A stretch of DNA of 64,000 bases, from contig OZ038438.1 of assembly GCA_964036275.1 (NCBI GenBank), positions 7,756,978 through 7,820,977 on the forward strand. Direction: 5' to 3'. Positions 11,313 to 24,976 of the stretch are shown here, piece by piece (the first letter of the stretch is position 1; every line of letters begins with the position of its first letter). This DNA is from Litoditis marina. Its lineage: Eukaryota > Nematoda > Chromadorea > Rhabditida > Rhabditidae. The position numbers were made by a program, and so were the translations under genes. Below the pieces are notes generated by a model, which saw only the letters and a program-made list of their open reading frames with translations, searched no databases and was not told the origin of the DNA.

Positions 11313-13235
11313 CTGGTACCAATCATACCATGGAAACCGCACACAGCAAACCCGAGACCTACAAATACCAACGTTACCAAGTTTAAACTACGTAGCGAAA
11401 TCTTAGTGCTGTCTATTTGTTGCAAAGAAGAAAACAAACATTCTCGCATCATCAGAATAACATCAACGAGTTCATCGAAGTAAGGATGAACCGTATAGCT
11501 CTTGTAGACCGTTTCCTACAGTACCGCGAAACCGCGATTAATCGCGATTACATTTTGCTGCCACCAGCCATAATAATGGTTACTCTGTAATCGATCATAT
11601 CCACTACCCGAATTCGGGTCGCGCGCCAGGCATTGTCACGATGACGTTTTGCAAACAAACAAACAAACGGTGTGTTGTGGCCACCTAGATATTGTATAAA
11701 ACCGCAATATATGCACCAGCTGATGACGATAAACTCGTGAAAAACTGAATATAATTTTCAACGATGTACCGTACGGTGACCAGAAAAAAACCAAACGTAC
11801 TAGCTTGCTTGACGCTTAAACTGTATGCAAAAAAAGTGTCGTTTTCCGAAATGTGGCAAACAATTTTATAGAAGCATCGCAATTATTTGCGAAAACCCTT
11901 TCAAAGTGATCCATTCACGGTACGAGATAAACCTTTATAATAAGCTGGCTAATCGCCCTCATTTATAAATACTTAACCGTTGTTTATTGAGACATTTTTT
12001 GGATAGGAAATCTGTAAGGGTAAGGGCATACGTATGTATATCCACCAAGGTGTAGTATTCACCCGTTTCAAACTGTGAGAAGAAATGCTTTTCAATGCTA
12101 GATGCTCGAATTGTTGAAGCATAATTAAGGTGTTAGTATGCTTATACCACTCGGCGGCGTCTTAGTTTATCAACTTCACAAGAACGAGCACAATTTCCGT
12201 AAAGCGGAAATGTAATATTGCATATAAGATGAAGTTTGCCTTTGATCGCTCCCGGTGCTTTCACTTGATATAGTTTCACGAGAGTATACTCATGAACCGT
12301 GAAATACACGATTGATAATGATAAAGTACGCGAGTTGATATACCTGCCAGCGGTCTGCCAATGGTCTATGAACGGGTCTTGGGTCATGACGATAGAGTAC
12401 ACCGATGAGTCGAAAAGAGTTTATAGCTCAGGTGGTCGTCTCCTCCTTCTCCGTATAATACCTGGTAAGGGTGGTCGCAATGTAAACGGAGCATTCGGCC
12501 GCTCTCATTGTCTGCCGCTCTCTCCACTCTAGCAATCGATATGAGCGCCGTATGGCGTTGGGCGACATAATCGTTTGCATATATTGCATGACAACTGACC
12601 ATGTACGGCAAACCATCGTCCGTTCATTACAATCAATGTTCCCCGGATTACATGCATATGACCATTTATTGCTCCAACAAGAAACAGGATTACGTGACAG
12701 CTCCATCGCGCGCTACAACCAACCAATGGTTGATTAACTGTTGGTGACAGACTATTCAGGTGTTTTTAGTGTTGGATAACTAGTTATTTATATCGTAGAA
12801 CTAAAAAAAACAAGTGTGCGTTTTTGCGACCATTGCAAAGTAAGAAGGGCTTGATTTGTGTCGTGTAGGTGTTGCTTATAACTGGTAGTGGTAATAATTC
12901 AGTTCTGATGATAAGAAAAGGAACGAATTGCCGTAGGGAAATACGACTAGTGTATTTGCAGAGACCCTGAAAGGTATAAATCGCCAGCTGCAGCTAAGTA
13001 GCTCGAACACTAAATCTGTTGAAGTATAGTCTACATCATTCTAATGAAGACTCCTACAGTACACATTCGCACTTCTTAACTAGTGTTTCATAGTGCAAAC
13101 TCTAGGTCGAAAATAATCGAACACTTTGATAGTGTATCAGAATCGAATGCGAAGATTGTTAACCTTTCCGTGACTGAAAATGCTGTATTCATACGGTAGG
13201 AGTCTCAGTTGGAGTGAAGAAGAAAGCTCTCAGAC

Positions 13236-13385
13236 AATTCCCAGCCAATTGGCTGGCCACTTTTTTATTGGCTGAACGAGAGAGTGTGCAGGTCAGAGAG
13301 ACGCAGACTGTCTTAGCCTGTCTGCGCGTCATTGACCTGCATGCTCTCTCGTTTTTGTAGCTGGCCAATCGAAAAAAATTGGCGC
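13236..13385. repeat. Hairpin repeat with GAGAGAG arms flanked by GCTGGCCAAT
   Basis: Arms at about 13277-13308 and 13320-13351 pair: cgagagagtgtgcaggtca against the tgacctgcatgctctctcg side. They sit inside ggctggcc / agctggccaatc flanks. Related, more decayed copies are at about 14570-14640 and 52905-53030, so this is a small non-autonomous repeat family. Confidence 0.7.
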
Positions 13386-13734
13386 CAATCGTTCTGAGCT
13401 ATAGAATATGAAATCTGGTTGTTTGCCAAATTCTGTTAGACGCAGTTGAATATCCAAAATATTCAGCATTGTAAAACCATGTTGTTAAATTTTCGAATCA
13501 AGCATATTTGCCAACTCCCAGAACAATATAAAACTTAAAATTCATAATCTTCACGAAACTTTGGAATGACGGATAAATGATACACGTTCACAATGCAGGT
13601 GAAAATCGAATAAACAGCAAAACATTTCCAATAAAAATGTTGCAAGTTTTGTGTTTTTTAATTATCAAACTACTACTTCAAAATGTCCCACCGTTAAAAA
13701 TTTGCTACTAATAGCCGCTAATTGACAATTATGA

Positions 13735-16229
13735 TCAGATTTTAGAAATGACATAATCTAGTCTGACATCAAGGTCTGTAGTAGGCATATCGTCCACAAT
13801 CTGTTCTTCAAGGGCCAACCCAACTGTGAGCGGCTTCTTCCCAAAAAGTGTTTCGTGCTCGCACAGAAACCGGTCGTAAAATCCCTGGAAACAACGTTTT
13901 GTGATATGAAGCCATTGGACGATGCTAATTGTTTTTGGACGTTTCTTGCATTATATAACAGCAATATGCTCAATACACCACATCAGGACTATAGTACATA
14001 TACATATTATAAGAAAGTGTACCTTTCCATGTCCAAGCCTTTCCCCTTTAGATGTGAAAGCTACTCCCGGTAACAGTACCACATTCAGAGGCCCTATAAA
14101 AAAATAATTCTATTATTAGCTTCTACAAAAACTACTGATATAAACTACCCATAGTAACACATGTTTCACAATCTTTTTCAAGATTTTTTTCCAACAACAT
14201 AACACTGGAACTATTTCTCGGAGGATAGTCTTTGATGTTATCATTCGAGTAAGAGAACAACAACACTAAGAGAAGGTTGCGAAGTAGTTAGATTGACTTC
14301 TAGAGTATCTACTGGGCGATTTACACATGCAACCGGGTCACATTTTCCTGTTTTTAATGCAATTTAGTTGCTTTGGTTGCATTTGGAAAGCAACCGAACA
14401 CACATCCAACCCGGTCGCGTTTTGGTTGCATGCAACCCCATTACATTGCTTATGTAATGGCCTATCTACTGCAAAGAAAATTTGTGAGTAATAGTTGTCA
14501 CAAAGAATATTGGGTATAGGATTGGTCAAACCGTTGTGGACACCGTACCATCGATTTTGTAAGGGGCGGGGTTTGGAAAGGGGCCAGCCAGTCTGCGTAT
14601 CATTGATCTACACACTCTCTCAACTGCTGGCAAGTAATCAACGACCGCTCGCCCCGCATAGCTCGATCAATCGAACCCTCTGCTGTCTTTATGGGGAAAA
14701 TGGCGACTATATGATTGTAGCCTATGCGTAAGTTAAACGTACCAGATTTCGAGTACTCTTCCCATTGTTCTGATAGGGACGGCTGGCGAATATTCCAAAG
14801 GGTATTCGGCAGCCCCCGATAATGTTCCAGTGAAGTCAGATGCAGCATTCTCATACGCGGATCTCCACGACGGAACTGACAAAGAAAATTAACCTTTAAC
14901 GCCATATCCAAGCTATAGCGTTCGCTCTTTCCACACGTCTATACGGTTTATCCTATCTCGCCCTGTTTGTAGTTTGATCTCGTTGATTTTCAGTCGAAAC
15001 ACGAAACTATACAAAGATCAAAAACACTTTGTGGAATATGAGATCAATCAGTTAAAAATCACTGTCGGTAAAACTGCATTTTTCCGAACAACTTACTAAC
15101 GACACTACTCCCATGAATTCAAGGACGGCCACAGCCACAACTTGTGCAACATGAATGATATTGTTGGGGGGACATTTTGTTTTAGTAATACCTGTGGTAT
15201 AAATACATCCTTTCCTTGATTGAAGCAAGCTTTCACCAAAGATTCGGTACAAACTTCATTATCAGTGTTCAAATAAATAGATATACGACGAGCAGTGGTG
15301 AACCAGGTAGCATTGACAATCTAAATGCACCAATATAAATAATCGAAAAATGTAGAATCATTTTGTAATATTTAATTTTAAATTACCAGAGAATATTTCG
15401 ATAAACCACCGATATAACTGCTTACGATTATTGTACGAGCTATTGCTTAATCTTACGTGGACTCCTACAGTACTACAGTGTGCACTTTCGATCGCATGAG
15501 GTGAGTGGTTTGTAATGTAAACTTCACGGACAATGTAGTGATGGCACTTTGCTTTGAAACTGACTCCGATACGAAAACGGGATGTTCTCGGAGAAAAAAC
15601 TTCACATTTTGGAGACAGAAAAATGAATACTGTAGGAGTCCACTTAGAAATGATAAGTTTAATCTACATATAAACAACGTATTCATATTTTCTTCACTGA
15701 AAACTCAGGCGTAATGCCGACGTAAAAGAGTATAAACCACTTCGTTTGAGCTAGCTGATGACAGACTCTAATAAGAGCATGCGCCAACGCCATCGTGGCA
15801 GCCGGCTATAGTACAAGCGTATTCGCGCCAGCCTATAAAAAAATGAATAACTCTCATTTTATTTCGTGACTTTGTGAATAATTCTCATTTAACCTTCGTT
15901 CGTGAATTCATGAATAATTCTCGTTCTTAACGTTCTTTCGTCGAGCGCCCAGCGAATACTACCGATATTAGGTACGGTGATTGCCGACTGCTCATAATTG
16001 ACTTAAATACGACATATAATAATATGAGATAAGGATTGTCGTATCCTTCTGTGCTCTAGCTGTAAAAATGCTTTCTTCTGAGAAAAATCGTAGTACTCAC
16101 TTTGTGCGTGACTATTTCGCTCTGTCGCGCTATGTCTTCACGAGAAAGTTCCTCTATTTTCTGAGCTATAGTCTTTCGCAATTGTCTTTTAGCCAAAGAA
16201 ATCGGATCCGATAGTAAGGCCTTTGACAT
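13735..16229 (-). CDS. MTHFS: 5-formyltetrahydrofolate cyclo-ligase (methenyl-THF synthetase)
   Basis: Converts 5-formyl-THF and ATP to 5,10-methenyl-THF in one-carbon metabolism; cytosolic. Five exons: 16229-16101, 15320-15192, 14875-14743, 14093-14023, 13884-13735. Phase is kept throughout and the product is 203 aa, the length of human MTHFS. Motifs: N-terminal SLAKRQLRKTI (ATP/substrate lysine-arginine region); ARRISIYLNTDNEV; GKDVFIPQFRRGDPRMRM; LWNIRQP; LNVVLLPGVAFTSKGERLG leading into GHGKGFYDRFL (family G-R-G-K-G-Y-Y-D); GLALEEQIVDDMPTTDLDVR near the C-terminus. The start ATG is the first in frame; the acceptor before it (TTCAAG) is weaker than at other genes here. The gene lies 1.0 kb downstream of ced-12 on the same strand. 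I recall a worm MTHFS gene beside ced-12 on C. elegans chromosome I, which would make the order conserved. Confidence 0.94.
14936..15020 (+). repeat. Copy of dispersed palindromic repeat, family A
   Basis: Located in MTHFS intron 2. Contains tacggtttatcc followed by ctgtttgtagtttgatctcg, the core of the dispersed family with TTTGTAGTTTGATC and often a matching GATCAAACTACAA arm. Confidence 0.6.
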
Positions 16230-17247
16230 TCTCAACCTTGAATTTAAGAATAGACAGAACGCAATTTATATATCCAATGCATGTTTTATTAGCTTTATAT
16301 GGGAATAAAATAGCAGTTTGGAAATATGAAGGGTAAAATCCCAATAAAATTTCTTAAAGATCATAAGCACTCAACATCATTCACAGCGGAAGAAGCGATA
16401 CATTACAACAAACACGTCTAAATATGATATTTGGTCAAGAGATAACACGGGAGAATAAAGGACAAGAAGAATTGTAATATCACAATCATACTCCAATCAG
16501 AAGAAGACAACAAATACAAAAAATCATTAATATTGCAAAAATGGAATGATTATACAACATTAATATACCCATTTCGTCACGCGGATACGTCATTTTCAGA
16601 CAAAGTTTGAAGATAGATCTAAAATTCACCAGACCTTTAGAAATCAGAAATATTTATAAAATCTGCTGGAAGTTCAAAAATTTCAAACCATTAGTGTGGC
16701 GTTAACTATAAGTGTAGTATTAATTGCAAAAAAAATATCTGGCCTCAAAAACAAGTAGACCAACTGTAAATACAAAAATGGTACAAGCGAAGCACAGTTA
16801 TAAGTGAAATAAAACCGTGCACACACTATGAACAAAGTATGTGAAGGACAGGCAATAAGTGAGAACTGTAGCCGCCATTTCTTCACAGGATGAATGATAA
16901 CAAAACTTCGAACTATCAAAATATCAGAACAGATATTTATCAAGATATATAGGAAGCCTGAAATAAAATATTTTTCAGATATATAAATTAAAAAGATGTT
17001 AGAATAAAGACAACACCAACGTGTAACCCTCGATCAATATTGTCGGCTGGCTGTATTAAATGTTTTATGTTTGTACTAATTAATATCTTCATTCTTTTAG
17101 CGATTTAGATAGCGACGACCTACACTATACAGTAAAAGAACAACACTATCCTTCAGGCTGTCAACATAGACCTGCAAATTTTCCTGTAAGGGCCAAGTGG
17201 AAGTTAAATAGGAAACAAACTGACCTACCTACCTATCTTCGTGGTAA
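16230..17247. other. Intergenic region, ced-12 3' end to MTHFS 5' end
   Basis: One kilobase of AT-rich sequence. It holds the ced-12 3' UTR and the MTHFS promoter. I see no further exon, RNA gene or repeat with support. Confidence 0.5.
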
Positions 17248-20200
17248 TCATGTTCGATGTAAGTGTGGTGTGACCCATGTGAATTGTGATGGCAACAGGA
17301 GAGACGTAGTAGATTCACGAGGCTGGGGAACGTCGGTGAGACGGAGGCGTAGCTCCACATTGAGCAAACGGTCAACCATGTTAGATGCATCGCGGCTGAA
17401 ACCATGAACTACTTTACTTCATAGTTTGAACCCAGCAACCAAAAAAATTGTAGGCAAGAAACATAAATAGATCCAGAAAATCGTTACAAGAGTTGAGTTT
17501 GAAAACTCTCTTCACCATTTGATTTAACAACAACATTCTGGTAAACAATCTCACCTGAGACTCTTGATTCCTATGAGGTCGTTCAATCCATCTACCCAAG
17601 CACATAGAGCGTGGTCGGCCTGTGCGGCAGCTGACAGAACATCTCCACCCAGTAGAACCAGCTGAAGGCCGCGCATCGAGCCAATGCCTTTGCGTACTGT
17701 GGCAGTACCGTCATCACTTCGCAGCACAGACGATATTTCTTTTATGTTGACTGTAATATGAGCTGTAAGTTGATCAATACAAATCGACTTCAATATACAG
17801 AGTACTGACAATAGTCTGAACACCTAATTCATAGCGACTTCTAGATTAGAGATTTGAAGATTTCAAAGTAAATATCACTATTTTTACTAAGTTTCAGTAT
17901 CAACTGCATTAGCTTACATACGAGCAAAACACCATGCAAAAGTAAATACATACACACATACTCATTAATTATAAACACACAAAAATGATGCAAATAACTC
18001 ACCTTTCCGAATTTTTCCAATAGTGGATGAACCTTCCAAGTAAGGATCGGTGTCCGTTTCAATCATGATAATTACCTTCTCAGCCATATCCAATCTCCAG
18101 AATGAATACTGATCTGAATCGAAAACATGAAAGCAGCAAAGAGTGATTCGTATTGTGGAGAACTATAATTCTGTCGTGAATGAAAAAAGTTTCGAGTTTT
18201 AAATTTGATCCATTCCGGATGAAACCGACCTGAAAACGATAATATCGCGGAATGTGTCCCCTGAATCTTGAATGTGAGTTTTAACAAGCAGAGAATATTC
18301 CAACAAATAAGACCAACCTTTTTGCGGAGTTTTCGCCTTCAGCGATCGTCTAAAGGTGTAACCTTGTTTCATGAAGTTTTTCCGATTCGAACGAACTAGG
18401 TGCTCCATTGAAGGGCGCAGCAAGGCACGTAATTCGCTGAAATACATGAGAATAACGTGCATGTAGATGAATCCATAGTATCGTATACTCAATGTCTTTG
18501 CGCGAACTTACTTGCAATGAAACATAGTTTGCGAGAGAATGATAAATACATTTGAGTTAAAACTGTATTTATAACTTCATTTTACTGCCATAACGCATTA
18601 TCAAAAGCAAAACATGTGCTGATCGGACACATTTTCGACTGTATATCAGTGTTCAACATCCACCACTACTCCACTACCGAAAAAAAAATAAAAATTTCGT
18701 ACCGAACCTATCAAGTTGGTGAAATATGAAAAGAAAACATGGCACTACCTCACAGTGTCGCTTCCCAATTGGTCGTTTTCTTTCTCTGCCTGTTCTCGTT
18801 TCCACAGGTCTTGCATCTTCCAATATGTTAGGTTGGAGAGCTGTTCATCCAGGGCGGTTATTGTTGGAGGGGAATATTTCGCTATTCGTAGAAGTTGTTC
18901 TCGAACAACACAGCCGACCTTAAGAAAACATGAAAATGCTTTTGAGTGAAACGAATAGAAAGAAAGAGAAAACACCACATGCATACACCAGTAAAGTTGT
19001 CCGAATAGTTAATAAAGATCGAAAAACGGCCTAATTTTTCGTCGATAATGAGACAATTTGTCTATTTTGATGCAGAATCATGAATTGCCACGTGTTTGAA
19101 TCTAAAAACCTATTCTTTTCTGCCTAATAGTCGGACTTGTTGTGTATGAACACATGTGACGGGAAAGGGTAGCTCACCTTCTTTGCCTCTCCCTTGGCTG
19201 CATTCATTTCGCGCCAGGTACGATGGAACAGTTGCACAACAATGGAGAATAAGGAATCAAGTGGAGCATCGATGGAGTAAAGCAGTTCAATGAACTGTTC
19301 TACGCGATCATCCTCTGAAACATTTGTGTGCACTCTTCTTCAAACAGTCCACCTATAGAAACCGTGATTGTAAACTTTATTAGTCTTTTTTTCTTTTGGC
19401 TTCATGGAGCAAACATCGTATCTGCTACAAGATTTCTAGACGTTGATAAAACAAGTCAAGTTTGAACTTGCAGGGATCTTATAAATTTGGCGTAAATCAT
19501 CGCAGCAGACTTTCGCGTTTAGCTAAAACCCGATGTTATGAAAGCACTATTTCACCGCGTATTTACCGTACGTATTTGCGCGTACATTACCGCGAAGCGT
19601 TCGAAAGCGAAGACGCAATCTCGTTATTCGCTAAAACAATGATTGAGAGCACAGTGATTTGCCTTCCCGAATCAGAGCTGAAAGCAAGATTCCTATTGGC
19701 ATACACTGATAGAGAGACTGCTGATAAGCAATGCAGGTAATATTGCTGTGTAATTGTAACTTGATTTATATCTCATTATATCACATAGTACAAAAATAAT
19801 TCGAAAATATATGATAACCAACCAGATGGCGTAATTCCAAGTAAATCAACAACTATAGAAAGGCATTGGATGTACATGGGAAACAATTGCCAGCCACCAT
19901 TACCCACACGCATTGCATTCTCGGAGACCAACTGAAAACATTTATTCGTTGCAATCTAATACGGACATTTTTTTATAGAGAAAACCACGACATGTAGACA
20001 TTTCAATAAGACAGTTGCATTGTCTACCCCATTGAAGCCCGCTTTATTTGTCACATTATATATAGTATCATTTCAGTATACTAGGTGACACAATCGGCCA
20101 AGACAAGCATAACACAAAGATTTACCTACAATTCGGATATCATCTTCGTGATTCTTGACATAGTGCAGAAGCGCAGAGACAGCTAGCTGACCAAGACCTG

Positions 20201-23200
20201 ACTCGCGAACAGTGTTTCTGTCAGACTCCCAAGTTTGCTCTGTGTTACACTGGAGAACATCTGATGCCTGAAATATGTCAACAAAACTAATATTGAGCTT
20301 TAACTAACAACCTAGAACTGACAACAGGCATGGAGCAAGGAAGTGTAGTTTCTCCAATAAAGCATTACTGCATATAAGTAATAAGATCACCGTATCACAA
20401 AACATGATAGCTTCATTAGGATAAATTAGAGTGGGTTAATCATTCTGATACTTCAAGCAATGACTTTCTCCTATATATTAATCGTGAGGATAGCCCGGAT
20501 TCACAACAAGTTGAGCTTGTTTATATATGTTTTGTAAAATATTTTCAAATTTTATTCAAAAGAAATAATGAAAAACTCTCGACAAGAACACTGACCACAA
20601 GCAAATCAAGCTCTTCTTCATTAGGCGCAGTTTGTGAGAGCGAGACCAATTGGTTAAGCACAACTCTTTGCAGAGGAACCAGTTGGTCGAGCAGATTCCT
20701 ATCACGAGATCTCCCCTCACGCAGAACAGAACAGCCGACTGCCATTCGAAAAGGCTTCGATTCCAGGTGCTAAAAATCACTCAAAACCATTTCAACAAAC
20801 ACATTCATATGAAACTTAGCTGCTGACGTTCTAAAAACAGTAGACCTTGAAGACCAACATACCTTAAAAGCAGGATCACTCTTGATCTTGTGGACCTTGG
20901 TTTTGTTCATAACTAGTGACTCAGAAAAGCAGCTCGATCTTGCCAAAGACCGAATGAACCCACCTGAACAATGTCTCTTCTCGTCGCTTCATCACTATTA
21001 TTATGCAGAGAATTCATAACCGCCAACGCCACCAGATTCACTCGTTCATCCGATTTTTCCAAATGCCGAATCAAGGCCTGTAGCGGAACTGCCTCCATGA
21101 CAGAGTTCCGAAGTTCCACACTGAAAGTGAAGAGAGAATTGTAGAAGAAGAAACATCGACATGCACTCGAGTAAAGCAAAAAGAAACCTTTCCGTGTTGA
21201 GCATCTGATCAATCATTTGAAGGGCAATTAGAACAGTATTCGACTCTTCTCGCTTGGCGCGTCCTGTAAAATCAGTACGATAACATACAAACTCTCAAGG
21301 TGCCACTTTCTATGTAAATATGTTAAGAGGTATAACATTTCCCAAATTGTAAATTCGAATTTGTTAACCGGCTCCCATCCAGGAAACTAACAATGCATTA
21401 AAACTTTACCACCATTCATTAGAATGAAAAAACACCAAAAACCGGATAGAACTAAGAAAAAACCATAGAAACTTCCAATTTCAAAACTTCTGCAACTGAG
21501 ATAATGTCTCCAACCTGTGACTAGTGTGGCTAGTTTCTGGACCAACCGCAACGGGGCACTGGACCACCCACAACTTTCGATATTCAATTCATATATACAG
21601 AGTATAGCATGTAGTAGTATACTTAAGCCACTAGCGCTACTGGAATAATCATGGTAAGAATAAGAAACCACGGTTACCTATCCAGCTTTTTGGTAATATA
21701 ATCCTTGTGGTAACTATTTTCAGGTTACCAACGAACTCGAAAAACTTCACAAAAAGGTTATCATTTCACCAAATACACCTAAATAGGTAGCTGTTAACGT
21801 TCTAAAAAACCAGGTTGAACCATATCACCTAGGACGTACATAATGATCAGATTGAAATAAGAAACCAACCTGTCAACCGTTTCATCCTCAAGAAGGTCGT
21901 AGAGAATATCAAATGTAGTAACACGAAAGAACTCATCTATGAAATAGGGATCCTGCAAATAAATGACAATGACGCACTGGAAAACAACTAAATTATATCG
22001 TCATATGAGCAGTGGCCAGCTTACAATGAAAAGTGGGCCAATTCCACAAAGAACCCTATCTGGTAACCTTCACCGTGTTACCTGGTTAACTTTTGTAACA
22101 CTCTTTATGGGGAAATTCGGGGTTACCAAGTGGTTAATAAAAAAGTTGACCAATTAACCCGGTTAAACTGCTAGTGTTAACGAAATACCGGGTTAAATAA
22201 AGAATTCGCCTGAAAGAAAAGTGAAAAAAAAACGAATATATGTGAAAACGCGCGCAACTATCAATCCACGTGAAACAGTTCTTAACCGTGGTATACTTGA
22301 AGTAACTAACCGTGGCGAAACTGTCAAACTTTCCAATGGCCCATTCTAAGCTATTCTGATCACTTCTGTCGGAAAATATAGCAATAAGGCGTTTCACATA
22401 GTGCCGCTGAACAGAAAGTATTCAAATAACACAACGTCCGACATAACAGATTGAAGGCGAAAACCACGAAACGGTAATACTAGAAGCCCCGAATAGAAAA
22501 ATGATACTTGTTCATGTATAAATCCTATTCATGGATAGTACAGTGTCTATGAATGAAAAGGCGAAAGTGAACAGAAGTTGGTTTCTTGGTGGTTACCGGT
22601 TAGGATAATTAATGAAGAAGAATTTGCTCAAATAACCTACTCACTGGCGCAGCTGTACAGGTGAGCATGAAACCATGTACAACACGATTGATGGTGGAGG
22701 GGGATAGAAAGGCCCGCGGTTCTTCGAATATTAGTCCATAGTCTTCGCTGGCAGGTAACTTCAGTTCATTAGCAACACGTGTCAAGACATCATCCAGATC
22801 TATGGCCTGAATGACAACACTAACTTAGAAGACACTTATGGATAAGTACGTTTGACATACAAGGAGCTAGGAACTGTTGAAACCATGAGGTAGTTGACTA
22901 TAGGTGAAATATACAATTGACCATTCATCAAAGAACTATGGAAACGCGCCTGACTTTGACTGCTGTTAAGCTACCGAAGTAGTCTAATAGTTCTTATCAT
23001 TAAAATTATACGTTCTAACAGTTTACCTAGCGGAATAACTGAAACTAAAATCTGCTTTTCAATGAAAAACGAGGGAGAGGTTTGTTACCAATATTTACGG
23101 ACATGCTGACAAACAATTCAACCATTATCTTCATGTTAACCCACCTGCTTATTTATAACAATGAATGTAGACATGGCCGCACTGCTGTCCAAAATAATCG

Positions 23201-23492
23201 CAGGATTCCATTCTCTGATGTCTTCGTCGAGAATCACAGCCCCCTAAACGGTATCATGGATAAGGACGGTTTTTGCGAGTAATCAGAGCAACATTATCTT
23301 CAACGAAGATTCAATTCATGAGAAAAAGAAAATCGTAATCCGTTAGAAAGGCAGCACTACGTACTATTCCGTAGGTCTCAGAAAGCCTGGTCAGCAGTTT
23401 GAAAAACAAAAAAAAAGTCTTACCTTCACCAAATGGTCTGGAAGTTTGATATCGACAGGATTAAGAGCTTTGAGCGGGGCATGAAATGCCAT
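17248..23492 (-). CDS. ced-12: CED-12/ELMO engulfment and cell motility protein
   Basis: Partner of the DOCK180-type exchange factor CED-5 in Rac activation for corpse engulfment and cell migration. Eighteen exons: 23492-23424, 23243-23145, 22806-22645, 22406-22311, 21952-21870, 21639-21515, 21263-21188, 21120-20964, 20919-20863, 20769-20596, 20267-20130, 19931-19823, 19314-19178, 18918-18749, 18436-18318, 18113-18003, 17762-17555, 17395-17248. All phases agree and give 745 aa (relatives about 730). Ubiquitin-like N-terminus to about residue 110; helical repeat region with LIRHLEKSDERVNLVALAV near 265; ELMO domain about 310-495 ending LFSIVVQLFHRTWREM; helical linker VREQLLRIAKYSPP; PH domain about 560-700 including KNFMKQGYTFRR, YSFWRLDMAEK and ALCAWVDGLNDLIG; C-terminal VELRLRL and a VPQP segment. 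Exon 11 must end at ATT before GTAGGT to keep phase. Exon 17 has two acceptors 12 bases apart. An AG directly precedes the ATG. Confidence 0.96.
19474..19736 (+). CDS. Exon-like open segment on the plus strand inside a ced-12 intron (unknown product)
   Basis: This plus-strand segment lies wholly within ced-12 intron 12 (19315-19822). It is preceded by an AACTTGCAG acceptor and followed by a GTAATA donor. It stays open for 87 codons in the frame that begins GSYKFGVNHRSRLSRL, and it is richer in CG dinucleotides than its surroundings. The residues include IYRTYLRVHYREAFESEDA and ICLPESELKARFLLAYTD, which look protein-like, but I recognise no family. I found no partner exons on the plus strand. 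It could be an exon of a nested gene, a transposon fragment or chance. Confidence 0.35.
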
Positions 23493-24976
23493 CTATAAAT
23501 GTAATAATATCGCACTATCAATAATAAGACTTTCACGGCGCTGCTGTTAAAAAAAGTTCCCTGACAGTAATGTTTAGATATCTTCTACACGATGCAAATT
23601 CAGAAAGTAGAACGCACAAAGCGTCCTAAAAAAACCTTAACATTAATGGGCGCTGTCTGCTTTTACCCATGATGTTCTGAATTGGAGAAATAGTGGGACT
23701 TGAATCACAACAATATAGCCGGAAGAAACAATATAATTAATCTTTATTGCAGGTTGTGTTTCAATTTCGACCACCAATGGAAATAACACAATAATCTCGA
23801 CACCAAACTGTATAGCATGGTAACTTTTAAACGTTCGATGAAGTCAGTGGTACTAAAATGATTGGGATTTTCAGAGGAAAACAGCAACAAACTCGACATT
23901 ATTGCATAGGCACGGAAATAATACTAGAATATTTCGAAATAACCGGACTGATTCAACTTTCGCCAGGAACGAAAGTACAAATCTCCCAGATTATTTCCTA
24001 ACCTATCTACAGCCGAACAACAATAATCCCTCGTTAGCGGTGGTTAGGAAATGAAAGAGAGTCGACCGGAATCTGAATAATCGCCAATTACAGAAACAAC
24101 CAAACAATCAGATATACAACTCTCAACGAGGACGCAATGGAACTATAACGAATGACATTGATCGCAATAGAGCAGATTCTGCGAGAACTCGTCCCCCCTG
24201 GCGCTACTCAAATAACAGCGAAAACTCCCGCTGAAGATTTCTCTTAGGTCTGCGAGTGTACTGCACTATAAATGTTCTGATTGTCAGTGGGGAGGAGTTC
24301 TCGCTTAATCAGTAAACGAGTACTTTGTAACCAGGAAATTGAGAAGTTTCCTAATGGGAGAAAATTCAATTGGGTAGTACTTGGAACTTGGTTACAAGGT
24401 TGTACAAAAAAATGCATACTCTGGATCCCTTGGAGGCACGAACGCCGTCAACAACGGATTACTGATCAGGCACAATGGGTTGCGGAACACAAGAACATCT
24501 GGTTATGCAAGGTATGTGAATAGAAATCGAAAAGACATTCTGTTTGCATATAACAGGAGGGGAGCAATAAGTACACGCAATCAACCGAAAATTTCCAATA
24601 TACGATACATGTCATTAAACTTAGGAGAATTCGTTGAATATATTCACAAAATACACCAGATATCAGTGAAAAGATCTAGTAGAACACTTTTCGTCGTTTC
24701 AGGAAAAGAATTTGCTTCTGCTCGGTATTTCGTTTTTTTTATATTAGAAACCGCTCTTCACAGATATCATAAAATTACAACAAAATAGTAGCGTAATTGT
24801 ATACTACTTGATCCCTCACAATCACATTACGTACGTATGTGACAACTGTAGTCACAGACACATTGAATCTATACACCGATCTGAAGTTCAAAACGTTTGA
24901 AAAGCTAAAGTGATAAGCGATCACGAGTGGAGATAAACTAACTTCCATCAATGAGCATAAATCTGGATGAAATAGT
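23493..24976. other. Intergenic region, csnk-1 3' end to ced-12 5' end
   Basis: About 1.5 kb. The only open frame of note is plus 24381-24788 (135 codons, basic, no recognised domain, no splice context). It may be chance. Two segments containing agaactcgtccccc (about 24183) and its near reverse complement ggggaggagttctcg (about 24290) form a weak inverted repeat. Confidence 0.45.

Larger units (their letters stand above)
9865..13734. other. Intergenic region between MTHFS and aha-1
   Basis: About 3.9 kb upstream of aha-1. It holds the foldback element 9920-11312 and a hairpin repeat at about 13236-13385. At 12142-12706 long frames lie open on both strands, none with a recognisable product or full splice context. 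Nothing else is convincing. Confidence 0.5.
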
